Shown: positions 25,222-31,575 of the stretch, in pieces
Position numbering within the stretch: position 1 is the stretch's first letter
Layout: every line of letters begins with the position of its first letter
Assembly: GCA_029007435.1 (NCBI GenBank)
Contig: JAQXHU010000076.1
Coordinates: 1-33,902, forward strand
Origin: Bacteroidales bacterium
GTDB lineage: Bacteria > Bacteroidota > Bacteroidia > Bacteroidales > UBA932
DNA: 33,902 nucleotides
Direction: 5' to 3'
Program-made: the position numbers and the translations under genes
Notes under the pieces: model-generated
The model's database searches: none
What the model was told of the DNA's origin: nothing
Seen by the model: only the letters and a program-made list of their open reading frames with translations

Positions 25222-26154
25222 ATGAATGAAATGGAAACAATAACAGTCAAACGTTTCGATGAACTCACCCTTGAAGAACTCTATGGGATTCTCCGGGTGC
25301 GGTCAGAAGTGTTTGTGGCGGGACAGAAATGCCTGTACGTTGACCCTGATGGCAGGGATCCGGATTCCGTGCAGGTTTTTGCATCGGACGGAGGAAGAAT
25401 TACAGGTTGCCTCCGGATATATCAGAAGGAAGCAGGTGTTCTTCAGATTGGAAGAGTCGCAGTGATTGAGAGACGGCGGGGCAATGGCCTGGGATTGCGG
25501 ATGATGCAGCAGGCGGTAAGCTATGTCCGTGAAAACCGTCCGGAAGGAAAGATATATCTTGAGGCACAGACCTATGCGATAGGCTTTTACGAGAAACTTG
25601 GGTTCAAAGTGGTTTCAGACGAATTTCTTGACGAGGGGATTCCTCACAAGGGAATGGAGTTGATTATCGACAGGGAATCCGGTATTCAGTCCTTGGCGGA
25701 TGCAGACAAAGCGAAAAGGGATAAGTATTGCCTTGTAAATAAGCAAATTGAATCCCTTGTAGATGGAGAACCGGACAGCATCTCAAATCTGTCCAACATT
25801 GCTGCCCTCATTCACGATGCTTTCGGGTTCTGGTGGACAGGCTTCTACATTGTCAAAGGTGATGTGCTGGTGCTGGGCCCGTTCCAGGGGCCTGTCGCAT
25901 GCTCCCGTATTCCGTTCGGAAAGGGGGTGTGTGGCTCTGCTTGGCAGCGCAAGGAGAGTATTATTGTCCCTGATGTGGAGGAATTTCCCGGGCATATTGC
26001 CTGCAGCAGCCTGTCCCGCAGCGAAATTGTCGTTCCGATATTCCGGGGCGGAGATGTCATTGCTGTCCTGGATATAGACAGCATGGATTTGGCCGCATTT
26101 GATGAAACTGACCGTGAGGCGTTGGAGAAGATAGCGGAACTCATCCGTCTGTAG
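25222..26154 (+). CDS. ElaA-type GNAT fused to free methionine-(R)-sulfoxide reductase (GAF type)
   Basis: 311 residues from the ATG at 25222. Residues about 1-155 are an ElaA-like GNAT domain: LYGILRVRSEVFVAGQKCLY, VQVFASDGGRITGCLRIY, IGRVAVIERRRGNGLGLRMM and the FYEKLGFKVV end. Residues about 165-311 are a GAF domain of the fRMsr (MsrC/YebR) type: FWWTGFYIV, LGPFQGPVACSRIPFGKGVC, EFPGHIACSS, SEIVVPIF and VLDIDS. The three cysteines C227, C237 and C261 have the same spacing (10 and 24) as the catalytic set C84/C94/C118 of the E. coli enzyme. The reductase half should reduce free Met-R-sulfoxide with thioredoxin. The GNAT acceptor is unknown. The two domains are normally separate proteins. 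An earlier in-frame start at 25108 lies inside the DUF3795 gene and is rejected. Confidence 0.88.
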   Translation: MNEMETITVKRFDELTLEELYGILRVRSEVFVAGQKCLYVDPDGRDPDSVQVFASDGGRITGCLRIYQKEAGVLQIGRVAVIERRRGNGLGLRMMQQAVSYVRENRPEGKIYLEAQTYAIGFYEKLGFKVVSDEFLDEGIPHKGMELIIDRESGIQSLADADKAKRDKYCLVNKQIESLVDGEPDSISNLSNIAALIHDAFGFWWTGFYIVKGDVLVLGPFQGPVACSRIPFGKGVCGSAWQRKESIIVPDVEEFPGHIACSSLSRSEIVVPIFRGGDVIAVLDIDSMDLAAFDETDREALEKIAELIRL

Positions 26155-26197
26155 GTCATCTCTCCCCTTGAAGTTCATCCTCGTTGGCCATTTAAAT

Positions 26198-26231
26198 TTT
26201 ATCCACAGAGATGCCGGTTCCCGTGGACAAA
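26198..26231. terminator. Candidate bidirectional terminator between convergent genes
   Basis: ttt-a-tccac at 26198-26206 pairs with gtgga-c-aaa at 26223-26231 (8 pairs with one mismatch, 16-base loop). T-rich sequence precedes it and A-rich sequence follows, in the 104-base gap between the convergent GNAT-fRMsr and exonuclease genes. Confidence 0.4.
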
Positions 26232-26258
26232 TTAGTAAACTTCCCGGGAATACAATGT

Positions 26259-26765
26259 CTAATAGTCTTCAAACAAAATTTTTACTGCTATCGCTGCACA
26301 GGCTTCGGCATCAGCGAGGGCGTGATGGTGGTTCATAAGGTCATAGCCGCAGGCCGCCGCTACGGTCTGTAGCTGATGGTTAGGGAGGCGGCGCCCGAAA
26401 TGACGGTGCGATGCTGCCAGCGTGTCGTGGAACTCAAAGTCGGGGTAGTCCATCTGATATACCCTGAACACTGCTTTCAGGCACCCCTCGTCAAAGCGGG
26501 AGTTATGCGCCACCAACGGAAGACCATCTATGAGCGGTTCAATCTTCTCCCATACATATGGGAACACCGGCGCATCTTCCGTATCTTCCGGTCCAAGTCC
26601 GTGGACTCGCTGGCAGAACCATTGGTAGTATTCCGGCTCGGGATGTATGAGGCTGTAGAACGAGTCCACGACTTCCCCCTCACGTACTATCACCACTCCT
26701 ACGGAGCAGACGCTGGACGGCTGCTCATTCGCCGTCTCGAAATCTATTGCTGCAAAATCTCTCAT
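26259..26765 (-). CDS. DEDDh 3'-5' exonuclease (DnaQ-like)
   Basis: 168 residues on the minus strand. The exonuclease motifs are complete: Exo I is AAIDFETAN with D8 and E10, Exo II is VAHNSRFDEGCL, and Exo III is NHHHALADAEACA with the catalytic His five residues before the Asp (H-x4-D). It is a stand-alone proofreading-type domain with no polymerase part, like the short epsilon-like or RNase T-like proteins common in Bacteroidota. It would remove 3' nucleotides from DNA or RNA using two metal ions. Upstream, caggaaag before the ATG serves as a ribosome site. A minus-strand box TATCTTCG at 26838-26845 is a possible but weak promoter. It is convergent with the preceding cluster. Confidence 0.9.
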   Translation of the reverse strand: MRDFAAIDFETANEQPSSVCSVGVVIVREGEVVDSFYSLIHPEPEYYQWFCQRVHGLGPEDTEDAPVFPYVWEKIEPLIDGLPLVAHNSRFDEGCLKAVFRVYQMDYPDFEFHDTLAASHRHFGRRLPNHQLQTVAAACGYDLMNHHHALADAEACAAIAVKILFEDY

Positions 26766-26911
26766 TTCTTTCCTGATTTACCCGGGGTTCTGAAGATTGC
26801 GTCCCTGCGGCTGCATCTTCTTTATTGTTTCGCAGTGCGAAGATAAGCATCTTTACTGCAAGATCTATTATATCTGTTCTCCCAATACCAGGCCAAGCAA
26901 TTAAGGAATCC

Positions 26912-27378
26912 TCAGATTCCCTCTATGTATTCCCTTTCAGCAATGAACCTTTTTAGGAGGAAGGCAAGGACGTACGGGAATGTGTAGAATGTGCCGTTGA
27001 AGCCGATATTTTTGTAGCAGAACTTAATACCGTACTTAATATCCGGATATTTGTCTTTTTTCAGAAGATTGTTCAGTGAGGCGGTGGCTCCATCCGTGGC
27101 TTTGACTTCCACTGGTATAAGGGAGTCTGCATCACGTACAAAGAAGTCCATTTCAAGAGAGGGCTTGTCGCTGTGGTAGTAATAGAGATTGTATCCTTGT
27201 TTGACGAGCATATCGCCTATGATATTTTCATAGATTGCTCCTGCTCTATTGAAAGAGTTTTGCCAATCTGACGGGCACCTTTGACAATAAGTGGCTTCCT
27301 GTCAGGGTTATTCTTCCATTCAATAAGGAATGTGTCAACCTTTCGTTTTAGCAGATTTTCCATCTCCTGAATCTTCAT
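26912..27378 (-). pseudogene. DUF4143-type ATPase pseudogene with internal deletion and frameshift
   Basis: The minus strand from the ATG at 27378 reads MKIQEMENLLKRKVDTFLIE, then KPLIVKGARQIGKTLSI, an intact start with Walker A. It then meets a stop at 27217-27219 after foreign residues. In another frame the sequence continues as SFNRAGAIYENIIGDM and, from 27211 to 26912, as the family's C-terminal part (YYYHSDKPSLEMDFFV, LIPVEVKATDG, FLLKRFIAEREYI). The Walker B region and most of the DUF4143 region are missing, roughly 250 residues by comparison with family length. The junction lies near 27249-27262. A -7 box (27388-27395) and upstream repeats are still present. An intact but only distantly related ATPase gene lies at 29300-30565. 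The pseudogene call is firm; the deletion mechanism is not visible. Confidence 0.88.
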
Positions 27379-27387
27379 TGTTTATTG

Positions 27388-27395
27388 CAAAGATA
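27388..27395 (-). promoter_or_regulatory. -7 promoter box TATCTTTG of the ATPase pseudogene
   Basis: The minus strand reads TATCTTTG then CAATAAAC, ten bases before the start codon at 27378, so the transcript would be nearly leaderless. The sequence TAnnTTTGCAATAA also precedes the ATPase genes at 291 (minus) and 29300. Confidence 0.55.
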
Positions 27396-27401
27396 GCACA
27401 A

Positions 27402-27473
27402 TTCACATAATCCACACTACTTTTTGGGGCATATTTCACATAATCCGTCCATTTTTGGCTGATAATTTCACAT
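27402..27473. repeat. Three phased direct repeats upstream of the ATPase pseudogene
   Basis: ttcacataatcc occurs at 27402-27413 and 27435-27446, and its first seven bases again at 27467-27473. The starts are 33 and 32 bases apart, about three helical turns, so all would lie on one face of the DNA. They sit directly upstream of the minus-strand promoter at 27388-27395, as expected of an operator or activator array. Confidence 0.75.
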
Positions 27474-27491
27474 TTTCCTATTGTGCGCTCC

Positions 27492-27552
27492 AAAATGTGT
27501 TGCGTACAAACAACAGTTTTGTTAAAATGTGTTGTTTAAGCGCAACACTTTT
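27492..27552. repeat. Long interrupted palindrome, four nested stems
   Basis: Nested pairs: aaaa 27492-27495 with tttt 27549-27552; gtgttgcg 27497-27504 with cgcaacac 27541-27548; aaacaaca 27508-27515 with tgttgttt 27530-27537; tttt 27517-27520 with aaaa 27524-27527, around a gtt loop. That is 24 base pairs with only small bulges and one 3x3 internal loop. It also contains aaaatgtgttg as a direct repeat (27492-27502 allowing one skipped base, and 27524-27534). It may be an RNA hairpin, a terminator, a protein site or a miniature element. Confidence 0.75.
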
Positions 27553-27649
27553 AGAGACAAATATGGAACCTGACGGGGAGGAAAAGAATGCCGGCGAGAT
27601 AGAGATTGTCAATTATAAGAATCTGCACAAATTATTACAAATCTTTTTG

Positions 27650-27657
27650 TACTTTTG
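27650..27657 (+). promoter_or_regulatory. Candidate -7 box TACTTTTG before the small membrane protein
   Basis: TACTTTTG matches TAnnTTTG, 56 bases before the ATG at 27714. No convincing -33 TTG is placed 18-22 bases upstream, so support is moderate. Confidence 0.4.
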
Positions 27658-27713
27658 TGTGCGATCTGCGACATAAAATACTCACTTTATTTCACAGATA
27701 TATCGTATTTATA

Positions 27714-27926
27714 ATGAAGAACTACATCATCAAAGCAATTGTGTCCGCAGCAGCATTCACGGTTGTTTACATTATTCTTGACCTTATATCCGGACATCTC
27801 CAATCCTTCCGGGAGTATGCAGTGCAGGCTGTTATATTTGGGGTATTATTTGGTTTGTCCAGCATTCTGGATGAGAAAGGATGGAATTCTTGGAAGAAAG
27901 TTGGAGGCTTGTTTAAACGCAAGTAA
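27714..27926 (+). CDS. Small two-helix membrane protein
   Basis: 70 residues from the ATG at 27714 (MKNYIIKAIVSAAAFTVVYI). The frame is open upstream to 27606, but that part is not protein-like and spans the promoter box. Two hydrophobic segments (about 5-25 and 37-51) are separated by a short polar loop with FREY, and the end is basic (KKVGGLFKRK), suggesting a cytoplasmic tail. No family is recognised with certainty; such proteins are common as conserved hypotheticals in Bacteroidota. It lies 54 bases upstream of crcB and may share its transcript. No fluoride riboswitch is recognisable in front. Confidence 0.65.
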   Translation: MKNYIIKAIVSAAAFTVVYIILDLISGHLQSFREYAVQAVIFGVLFGLSSILDEKGWNSWKKVGGLFKRK

Positions 27927-27980
27927 AGGCGGTCCGGATTTCAAGGAGGATAACAACGCAGAGCAATATTTTTTGAGACA

Positions 27981-28361
27981 ATGATAACAAGTGTGATAAG
28001 AAGTATTCTGATAGCCGGCACGGGCAGCTTCCTCGGTGGGGCGGCCAGATATTCCCTCTCGCTGCTGATAAAGAATACGGGCAAAGGATTTCCCTGGGCA
28101 ACTCTTGCAGCGAATCTCATTGGCTGCCTGCTTATTGGAATGCTTTGGGGATATTTCAACCGCATTTCGAGTGATGCCGGCAACTGGGCTCTTTTTATGA
28201 CAACCGGTTTCTGCGGAGGGTTCACAACATTCTCGACTTTCTCCAAGGAGGCCCTGATGATGCTTCAGGCCGGCAATTTCTGGTGCTTTGCCGGTTATGT
28301 GACATTGAGCGTGATTGCCGGCATCGCATTGGCAGCATTGGGCTTCTGGCTCGTCAGATAA
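27981..28361 (+). CDS. crcB: CrcB/Fluc fluoride ion channel
   Basis: 126 residues with four predicted membrane helices, the standard size of a dual-topology Fluc subunit. Signatures: GTGSFLGGAARYSLSLL in helix 1, TLAANLIGCLLIGML with the conserved Asn in helix 2, and TTGFCGGFTTFSTFSKEA, which carries the Na+-site break and the two pore-lining Phe, in helix 3. It exports fluoride from the cytoplasm. The gene overlaps no neighbour; the Smr-domain gene begins 26 bases downstream. A decayed copy of the crcB end joined to an smr start lies at 31194-31300. Confidence 0.94.
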   Translation: MITSVIRSILIAGTGSFLGGAARYSLSLLIKNTGKGFPWATLAANLIGCLLIGMLWGYFNRISSDAGNWALFMTTGFCGGFTTFSTFSKEALMMLQAGNFWCFAGYVTLSVIAGIALAALGFWLVR

Positions 28362-28387
28362 TAGGAAAGTTGCAAAATGGGAAAGCA

Positions 28388-29047
28388 ATGGGCAGATACA
28401 ATGATTTATCAGCTTTGAAAGCGTTGAAGAAGGAACTGGAAAAGAAAGATCCCGGGACTGAAGATGCTGCACCTCAGCAAAGGAGACGCAGCCGCACGGT
28501 GGCCAATAAGTCGAAGTCGCAAATGGAAGAGGAGAACGCGGCGAAAGAACGAGGTCTCCGTCCCGGATGCACGGTCACTCTGATGGACTCCAACGACAGG
28601 GGAATACTCCGCCACGTGTACAAGGACTCTGTGGAGATTGAGATTGACGGTCTTCTTTTCAGGGCCGGGTTTGGTGACTTTGTCGTGAACAATGCCGAGG
28701 AGGACTCCAAGCTCGTCAGCAGCATAGGTGGCGGACATAAGCGAAAGGCGCAGGAGACTGAAAGACCGCAAGCCATTCCTAATGAAATCTCAATTGACCT
28801 GCATATAGAGAAGATTCCTTCAGAATATGATGCTCCGAAAGGCTTTGAACTGCCATACCAGCTGGAATATTTCAAGAGCATCCTCCATAAGTATATGAAA
28901 CACAGGGGGATGAGGATATCTTTCATTCACGGGGTAGGCGACGGGATTCTCCGTGACGCAATCCGGAAGGAGATTGACGAGGTTTATGCCTTGACCTGCA
29001 CATGGACTCCCGGTCCTGCCGGAGTGACGATAGTGACCATAAGATAA
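28388..29047 (+). CDS. Smr-domain (MutS2 C-terminal-like) protein
   Basis: 219 residues from the ATG at 28388; the open frame reaches back to 28283 inside crcB, but MGRYNDLSALKALKKELEKK is the natural start. The N-terminal third is charged and helical. The middle (about 55-110; GCTVTLMDSNDRGILRHVY) resembles the small beta domain found before Smr in DUF2027-type proteins. The Smr domain follows (about 133-219): SIDLHIEKI with D137-L-H139, then FIHGVGDGILRDAIRKEI with the HGxGxG motif H181-G185. Smr domains bind or nick branched DNA or cut RNA; which applies here is unknown. It probably shares a transcript with crcB. Confidence 0.86.
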   Translation: MGRYNDLSALKALKKELEKKDPGTEDAAPQQRRRSRTVANKSKSQMEEENAAKERGLRPGCTVTLMDSNDRGILRHVYKDSVEIEIDGLLFRAGFGDFVVNNAEEDSKLVSSIGGGHKRKAQETERPQAIPNEISIDLHIEKIPSEYDAPKGFELPYQLEYFKSILHKYMKHRGMRISFIHGVGDGILRDAIRKEIDEVYALTCTWTPGPAGVTIVTIR

Positions 29048-29055
29048 TCATTCAT

Positions 29056-29063
29056 TATATTTG
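29056..29063 (+). promoter_or_regulatory. Candidate -7 box TATATTTG after the Smr gene
   Basis: TATATTTG matches TAnnTTTG exactly, nine bases after the Smr stop codon. No -33 TTG is well placed. It could drive the small frame at 29128-29217. Confidence 0.35.
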
Positions 29064-29127
29064 AATTCGCTCGGAAACTTAGTCAATCTGTTCTCTCTGA
29101 AGAAGAACAAGAATAAAGAGGAATAGA

Positions 29128-29217
29128 ATGGAAAAGAATCAGCCTAACTGCGTAAACTGCTACTTGAGTCATTACGATAAGGATGAAGCTGGAGGATGGA
29201 CTATGAGTTGCTCTTGA
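29128..29217 (+). CDS. Possible 29-residue Cys-containing small protein
   Basis: The ATG at 29128 is preceded by aaagaggaat, one of the better ribosome sites in the window, and opens a 29-codon frame: MEKNQPNCVNCYLSHYDKDE followed by AGGWTMSCS. C-x2-C near the start and a third Cys near the end suggest metal binding, but the length is below what sequence alone can prove. A -7 box lies 65 bases upstream. The reading frame ends at the -33 region of the next promoter (29214-29216). It could be a genuine small protein or chance. Confidence 0.3.
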   Translation: MEKNQPNCVNCYLSHYDKDEAGGWTMSCS

Positions 29218-29244
29218 TTGGTGTCGTTATTTATTGTAGATTTG
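29214..29244 (+). promoter_or_regulatory. Promoter of the DUF4143 ATPase gene, -7 box inside an inverted repeat
   Basis: TTG at 29214-29216, a 20-base spacer and TAGATTTG at 29237-29244. The -7 box is exactly the loop of a perfect inverted repeat, tttattg (29230-29236) and caataaa (29245-29251), which would suit a repressor covering the box. Confidence 0.65.
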
Positions 29245-29299
29245 CAATAAATTCCGATTCGAGCATTGCGCTTCGAGGAGATAAGAACTAATTGAGATA

Positions 29300-30565
29300 A
29301 TGAACGGATATATACAAAGAGAAGTTTACCTTCAGAAACTGATTGATAGCAGGGAGAACGGATTCGCAAAAGTGGTTACCGGCCCCAGGCGTTGCGGGAA
29401 GTCCTGGCTTCTTACCCGGTTGTATAAAGATTACCTTGTTGCTGACGGTGTCCCTGAGGAGGATATTATTATCGTTTCCCTGGATATGGACGATGAGAAC
29501 AATCAGAGCGAGTTGGCGGATAAAGAGAAGTTAAAGTCCTACCTTTACAGCAAGATTACCGACCCTGGGCGTATGTATTACGTAATACTGGATGAAATCC
29601 AGGAAGTGCAAGGTTTCGATAAACTGGTAAATGGACTGAGGGCAAAAGACAATGTAGATGTCTATGTCACTGGCAGCAACGCCAAGTTGCTCTCCAAAGA
29701 TATCAGTACCATTTTCCGTGACCGTGGCCAGGAAATCCGCTGCAACCCGTTCTCGTTCAAAGAATTCTGTACCGGGAGGACAGAACCTTTCAGCGAACTG
29801 TGGAAGGAGTACTACACTTTTGGCGGTATGCCTGGAATGCTCCGTATGAAAACCCCTCTCCAGAAGGCACACTACCTGCAGGATCTTTGGAAGAAAACCT
29901 ATCTCACTTACATTCTGGAACGCTACCATATTGAGAATGAACTGGCATTGGAGGCGATTGCTGATGGAATGTGCTCGTCCATTGGCTCTCTTACCAATCC
30001 GACCAAGATGGCAAAGTCCCTTCGGAGTATCCAGAATATCAAGATTGATGAAGCTACTGTTCTTAAGTACCTGGGATATATATGCGATTCTTTTCTCTTT
30101 GAGGGATCCAGAAGATATGACATCAAAGGCAAAGAGTATTACAATTCCTTCAAGAAGTATTACTGCGTTGATGTGGGGTTGAGAAACGCCAGACTGAATT
30201 TCCGTCAGCAGGAGATAACCCACATAATGGAAAATGTCATTTACAATGAACTACGTTCCAGGGACTATATGGTTGATGTGGGTTTGGTTGAATCGCGTGA
30301 GATGAGGGAAGGAAAGCAAACATATATTCAGTACGAGGTGGATTTCATCGTCACCAACGGCATTGAAAAATATTACATTCAGTCGGCTTATGCGTTGCCC
30401 GATGAAATGAAAAAGAATCAGGAGTTGAATCCGCTCAGGAAGATTGGAGATTCTTTTCAAAAGATTGTCATACAGGGTGACGATATAGCGACTTACGTCA
30501 ATGATGAAGGAATCATTTTTATGGGGCTGCATCAATTCTTGATAAACAGAGATATCTTGAAGTAA
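29300..30565 (+). CDS. AAA ATPase with C-terminal DUF4143
   Basis: 421 residues. It starts MNGYIQREVYLQKLIDSREN, as is usual for the family. Walker A is GPRRCGKS at residues 28-35 (K34) and Walker B is VILDEIQ with D98-E99. VYVTGSNAKLLSKDISTIF is sensor-1-like with the following helix, and NPFSFKEF and FGGMPGML are family hallmarks. The C-terminal DUF4143 domain (about 205-360) includes FKKYYCVDVGLRNARL and a nuclease-like EVDFIV. It appears intact, unlike the related pseudogene at 26912-27378. Such ATPases are numerous and often transferred in Bacteroidota and archaea; their function is not established. It stands alone with its own promoter (29214-29244). Confidence 0.9.
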   Translation: MNGYIQREVYLQKLIDSRENGFAKVVTGPRRCGKSWLLTRLYKDYLVADGVPEEDIIIVSLDMDDENNQSELADKEKLKSYLYSKITDPGRMYYVILDEIQEVQGFDKLVNGLRAKDNVDVYVTGSNAKLLSKDISTIFRDRGQEIRCNPFSFKEFCTGRTEPFSELWKEYYTFGGMPGMLRMKTPLQKAHYLQDLWKKTYLTYILERYHIENELALEAIADGMCSSIGSLTNPTKMAKSLRSIQNIKIDEATVLKYLGYICDSFLFEGSRRYDIKGKEYYNSFKKYYCVDVGLRNARLNFRQQEITHIMENVIYNELRSRDYMVDVGLVESREMREGKQTYIQYEVDFIVTNGIEKYYIQSAYALPDEMKKNQELNPLRKIGDSFQKIVIQGDDIATYVNDEGIIFMGLHQFLINRDILK

Positions 30566-30600
30566 TTGTCGGATAAGCTTTTGAGATAAGTAAACAGCTA

Positions 30601-31197
30601 ATGATAATGATGGGACTGGATACCACCAATATATGTTCTCACCTCAGGAGGAAACTCTTCGAGGAGGAAGGACCGTACCACAAGATTTGGCTCGCCCTGC
30701 AGGAGGATGAGGAGTTGACGGCGGTGGTACGCAGCCGCCAACTGCATATCTACCGAAACGGGAAGAAAGTCCTTATCCTTGCGGGGAAGGCCGCTCCGAA
30801 GGTTTTGATGGAAGACAGTCTGGCAACTTTGATTTGTTCTCAGACAAAGAAGGGTATATCTCTTGATGATATTATCCCGCAGAATGTGGTGTGTTCGCAG
30901 GAACTCCGTGCATTCTTCGTTGAGCATCTAGGGAAGGGCTTCCATTTCAAGGCAGAATTCCAGGACTGGCTGCACAACAATGCCGGTAAGACCTTCCGGG
31001 AAGCGGTAGAGACATATCACTCCATCGAGCATCCAAAGGAAATCAAGCCACAGTTCGAATACAATCAGTATATCCGGGACTTCTTTGCCGACAACAAGGG
31101 AGCGACCCTCAAGGATGCCATCAGCTGCTGGCACTGGAAGAAGATTCAGCCGGGGTCTCATAGATATGAAAGGACAGATAAAGATATATTGAGATGA
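30601..31197 (+). CDS. Protein with C-terminal DUF6434 domain
   Basis: 198 residues. The N-terminal 100 residues (HIYRNGKKVLILAGKAAPKV, then SQTKKGISLDDIIPQN) are unrecognised but look folded and intracellular. The C-terminal part, FEYNQYIRDFFADNKGATLK followed by DAISCWHWKKIQPGSHRYE, matches the DUF6434 pattern, a short domain often found in SAP-like small proteins. Two further Met codons at 30607 and 30610 could be the start; no ribosome site decides. The stop codon overlaps (ATGA) the beginning of a decayed crcB end at 31194, so the last residues (KDILR) may derive from the junction. Role unknown. Confidence 0.72.
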   Translation: MIMMGLDTTNICSHLRRKLFEEEGPYHKIWLALQEDEELTAVVRSRQLHIYRNGKKVLILAGKAAPKVLMEDSLATLICSQTKKGISLDDIIPQNVVCSQELRAFFVEHLGKGFHFKAEFQDWLHNNAGKTFREAVETYHSIEHPKEIKPQFEYNQYIRDFFADNKGATLKDAISCWHWKKIQPGSHRYERTDKDILR

Positions 31198-31244
31198 TTG
31201 CCGGCATTGTATTGGTCGCACTGGGATATTATCTCGTTAAATAA
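31194..31244 (+). pseudogene. Remnant of a crcB C-terminus
   Basis: The frame encodes MIAGIVLVALGYYLVK and a stop, matching the last residues of the intact CrcB at 28361 (VIAGIALAALGFWLVR). It begins within the stop codon of the DUF6434 gene. The nucleotide match is clear but diverged, so it is an old or foreign copy, not a recent duplication. Confidence 0.7.
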
Positions 31245-31258
31245 AGAACAATTCAAAG

Positions 31259-31414
31259 ATGGGCAAGTTCAATGATTTCTCGGCGTTGATTCGTGCAGCA
31301 TGTCGAGGCGGATGGCCCGCTTCTCTCCAACTGACCGAAAGGGCTGCGACAATGATTGCGAATGATTATGTCAATACAGTCTGTGAGCAGGAGAGTCTTA
31401 AATTAAAGATATGA
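31259..31414 (+). pseudogene. Remnant of an smr gene start fused to unrelated sequence
   Basis: A 51-codon frame starts MGKFNDFSALIRAACRGGWP. The first ten residues match the start of the intact Smr protein at 28388 (MGRYNDLSAL), and the spacing from the crcB remnant mirrors the intact crcB-smr junction. After that the similarity ends, and the sequence looks unlike Smr or any known protein. It is best read as a broken gene; a new small gene born from the fusion is less likely. Confidence 0.6.
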
Positions 31415-31523
31415 CTTCTTAGTTTAACCACCACAAAAGTGTCAACCATTCTCAGGGAAGGTCACTCCCGGAGTTCTCTGTTGTTCCTCAAAGTATTCAT
31501 TTGAACAGAAAACAATATAATAA

Positions 31524-31555
31524 TTTGTTTAGTGTACAAATTATGACTATATTTG
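31524..31555 (+). promoter_or_regulatory. Promoter and inverted-repeat operator of the AbiE pair
   Basis: TTTG at 31524-31527, a 20-base spacer and TATATTTG at 31548-31555 form a complete promoter 20 bases before the ATG at 31576. An inverted repeat aatttgt (31523-31529) and acaaatt (31536-31542) overlaps the -33 element. AbiEi antitoxins of known systems repress their own promoter by binding inverted repeats, so this is the likely site. Confidence 0.65.
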
Positions 31556-31575
31556 CTGCGTAAATTCAAGATAAG

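Larger units (their letters stand above)
27379..27713. other. Repeat-rich intergenic region without a supported gene
   Basis: 335 bases. It contains a minus-strand -7 box (27388-27395), three phased ttcacat repeats (27402-27473), a long interrupted palindrome (27492-27552) and a + strand -7 box (27650-27657). A 73-codon + frame at 27455-27676 runs through the palindrome and has no family features. Confidence 0.65.

Noticed and set aside
26376..26846. 156-codon + frame opposite the exonuclease
   Set aside because: The minus strand has all three exonuclease motifs; the + frame has none.
27455..27676. 73-codon + frame as a small gene
   Set aside because: It runs through the long palindrome, has no ribosome site and shows no protein-like pattern.
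27660..27980. Fluoride riboswitch upstream of crcB
   Set aside because: I looked for the conserved GGCGAUGG-type start and pseudoknot pieces before both 27714 and 27981 and found none.
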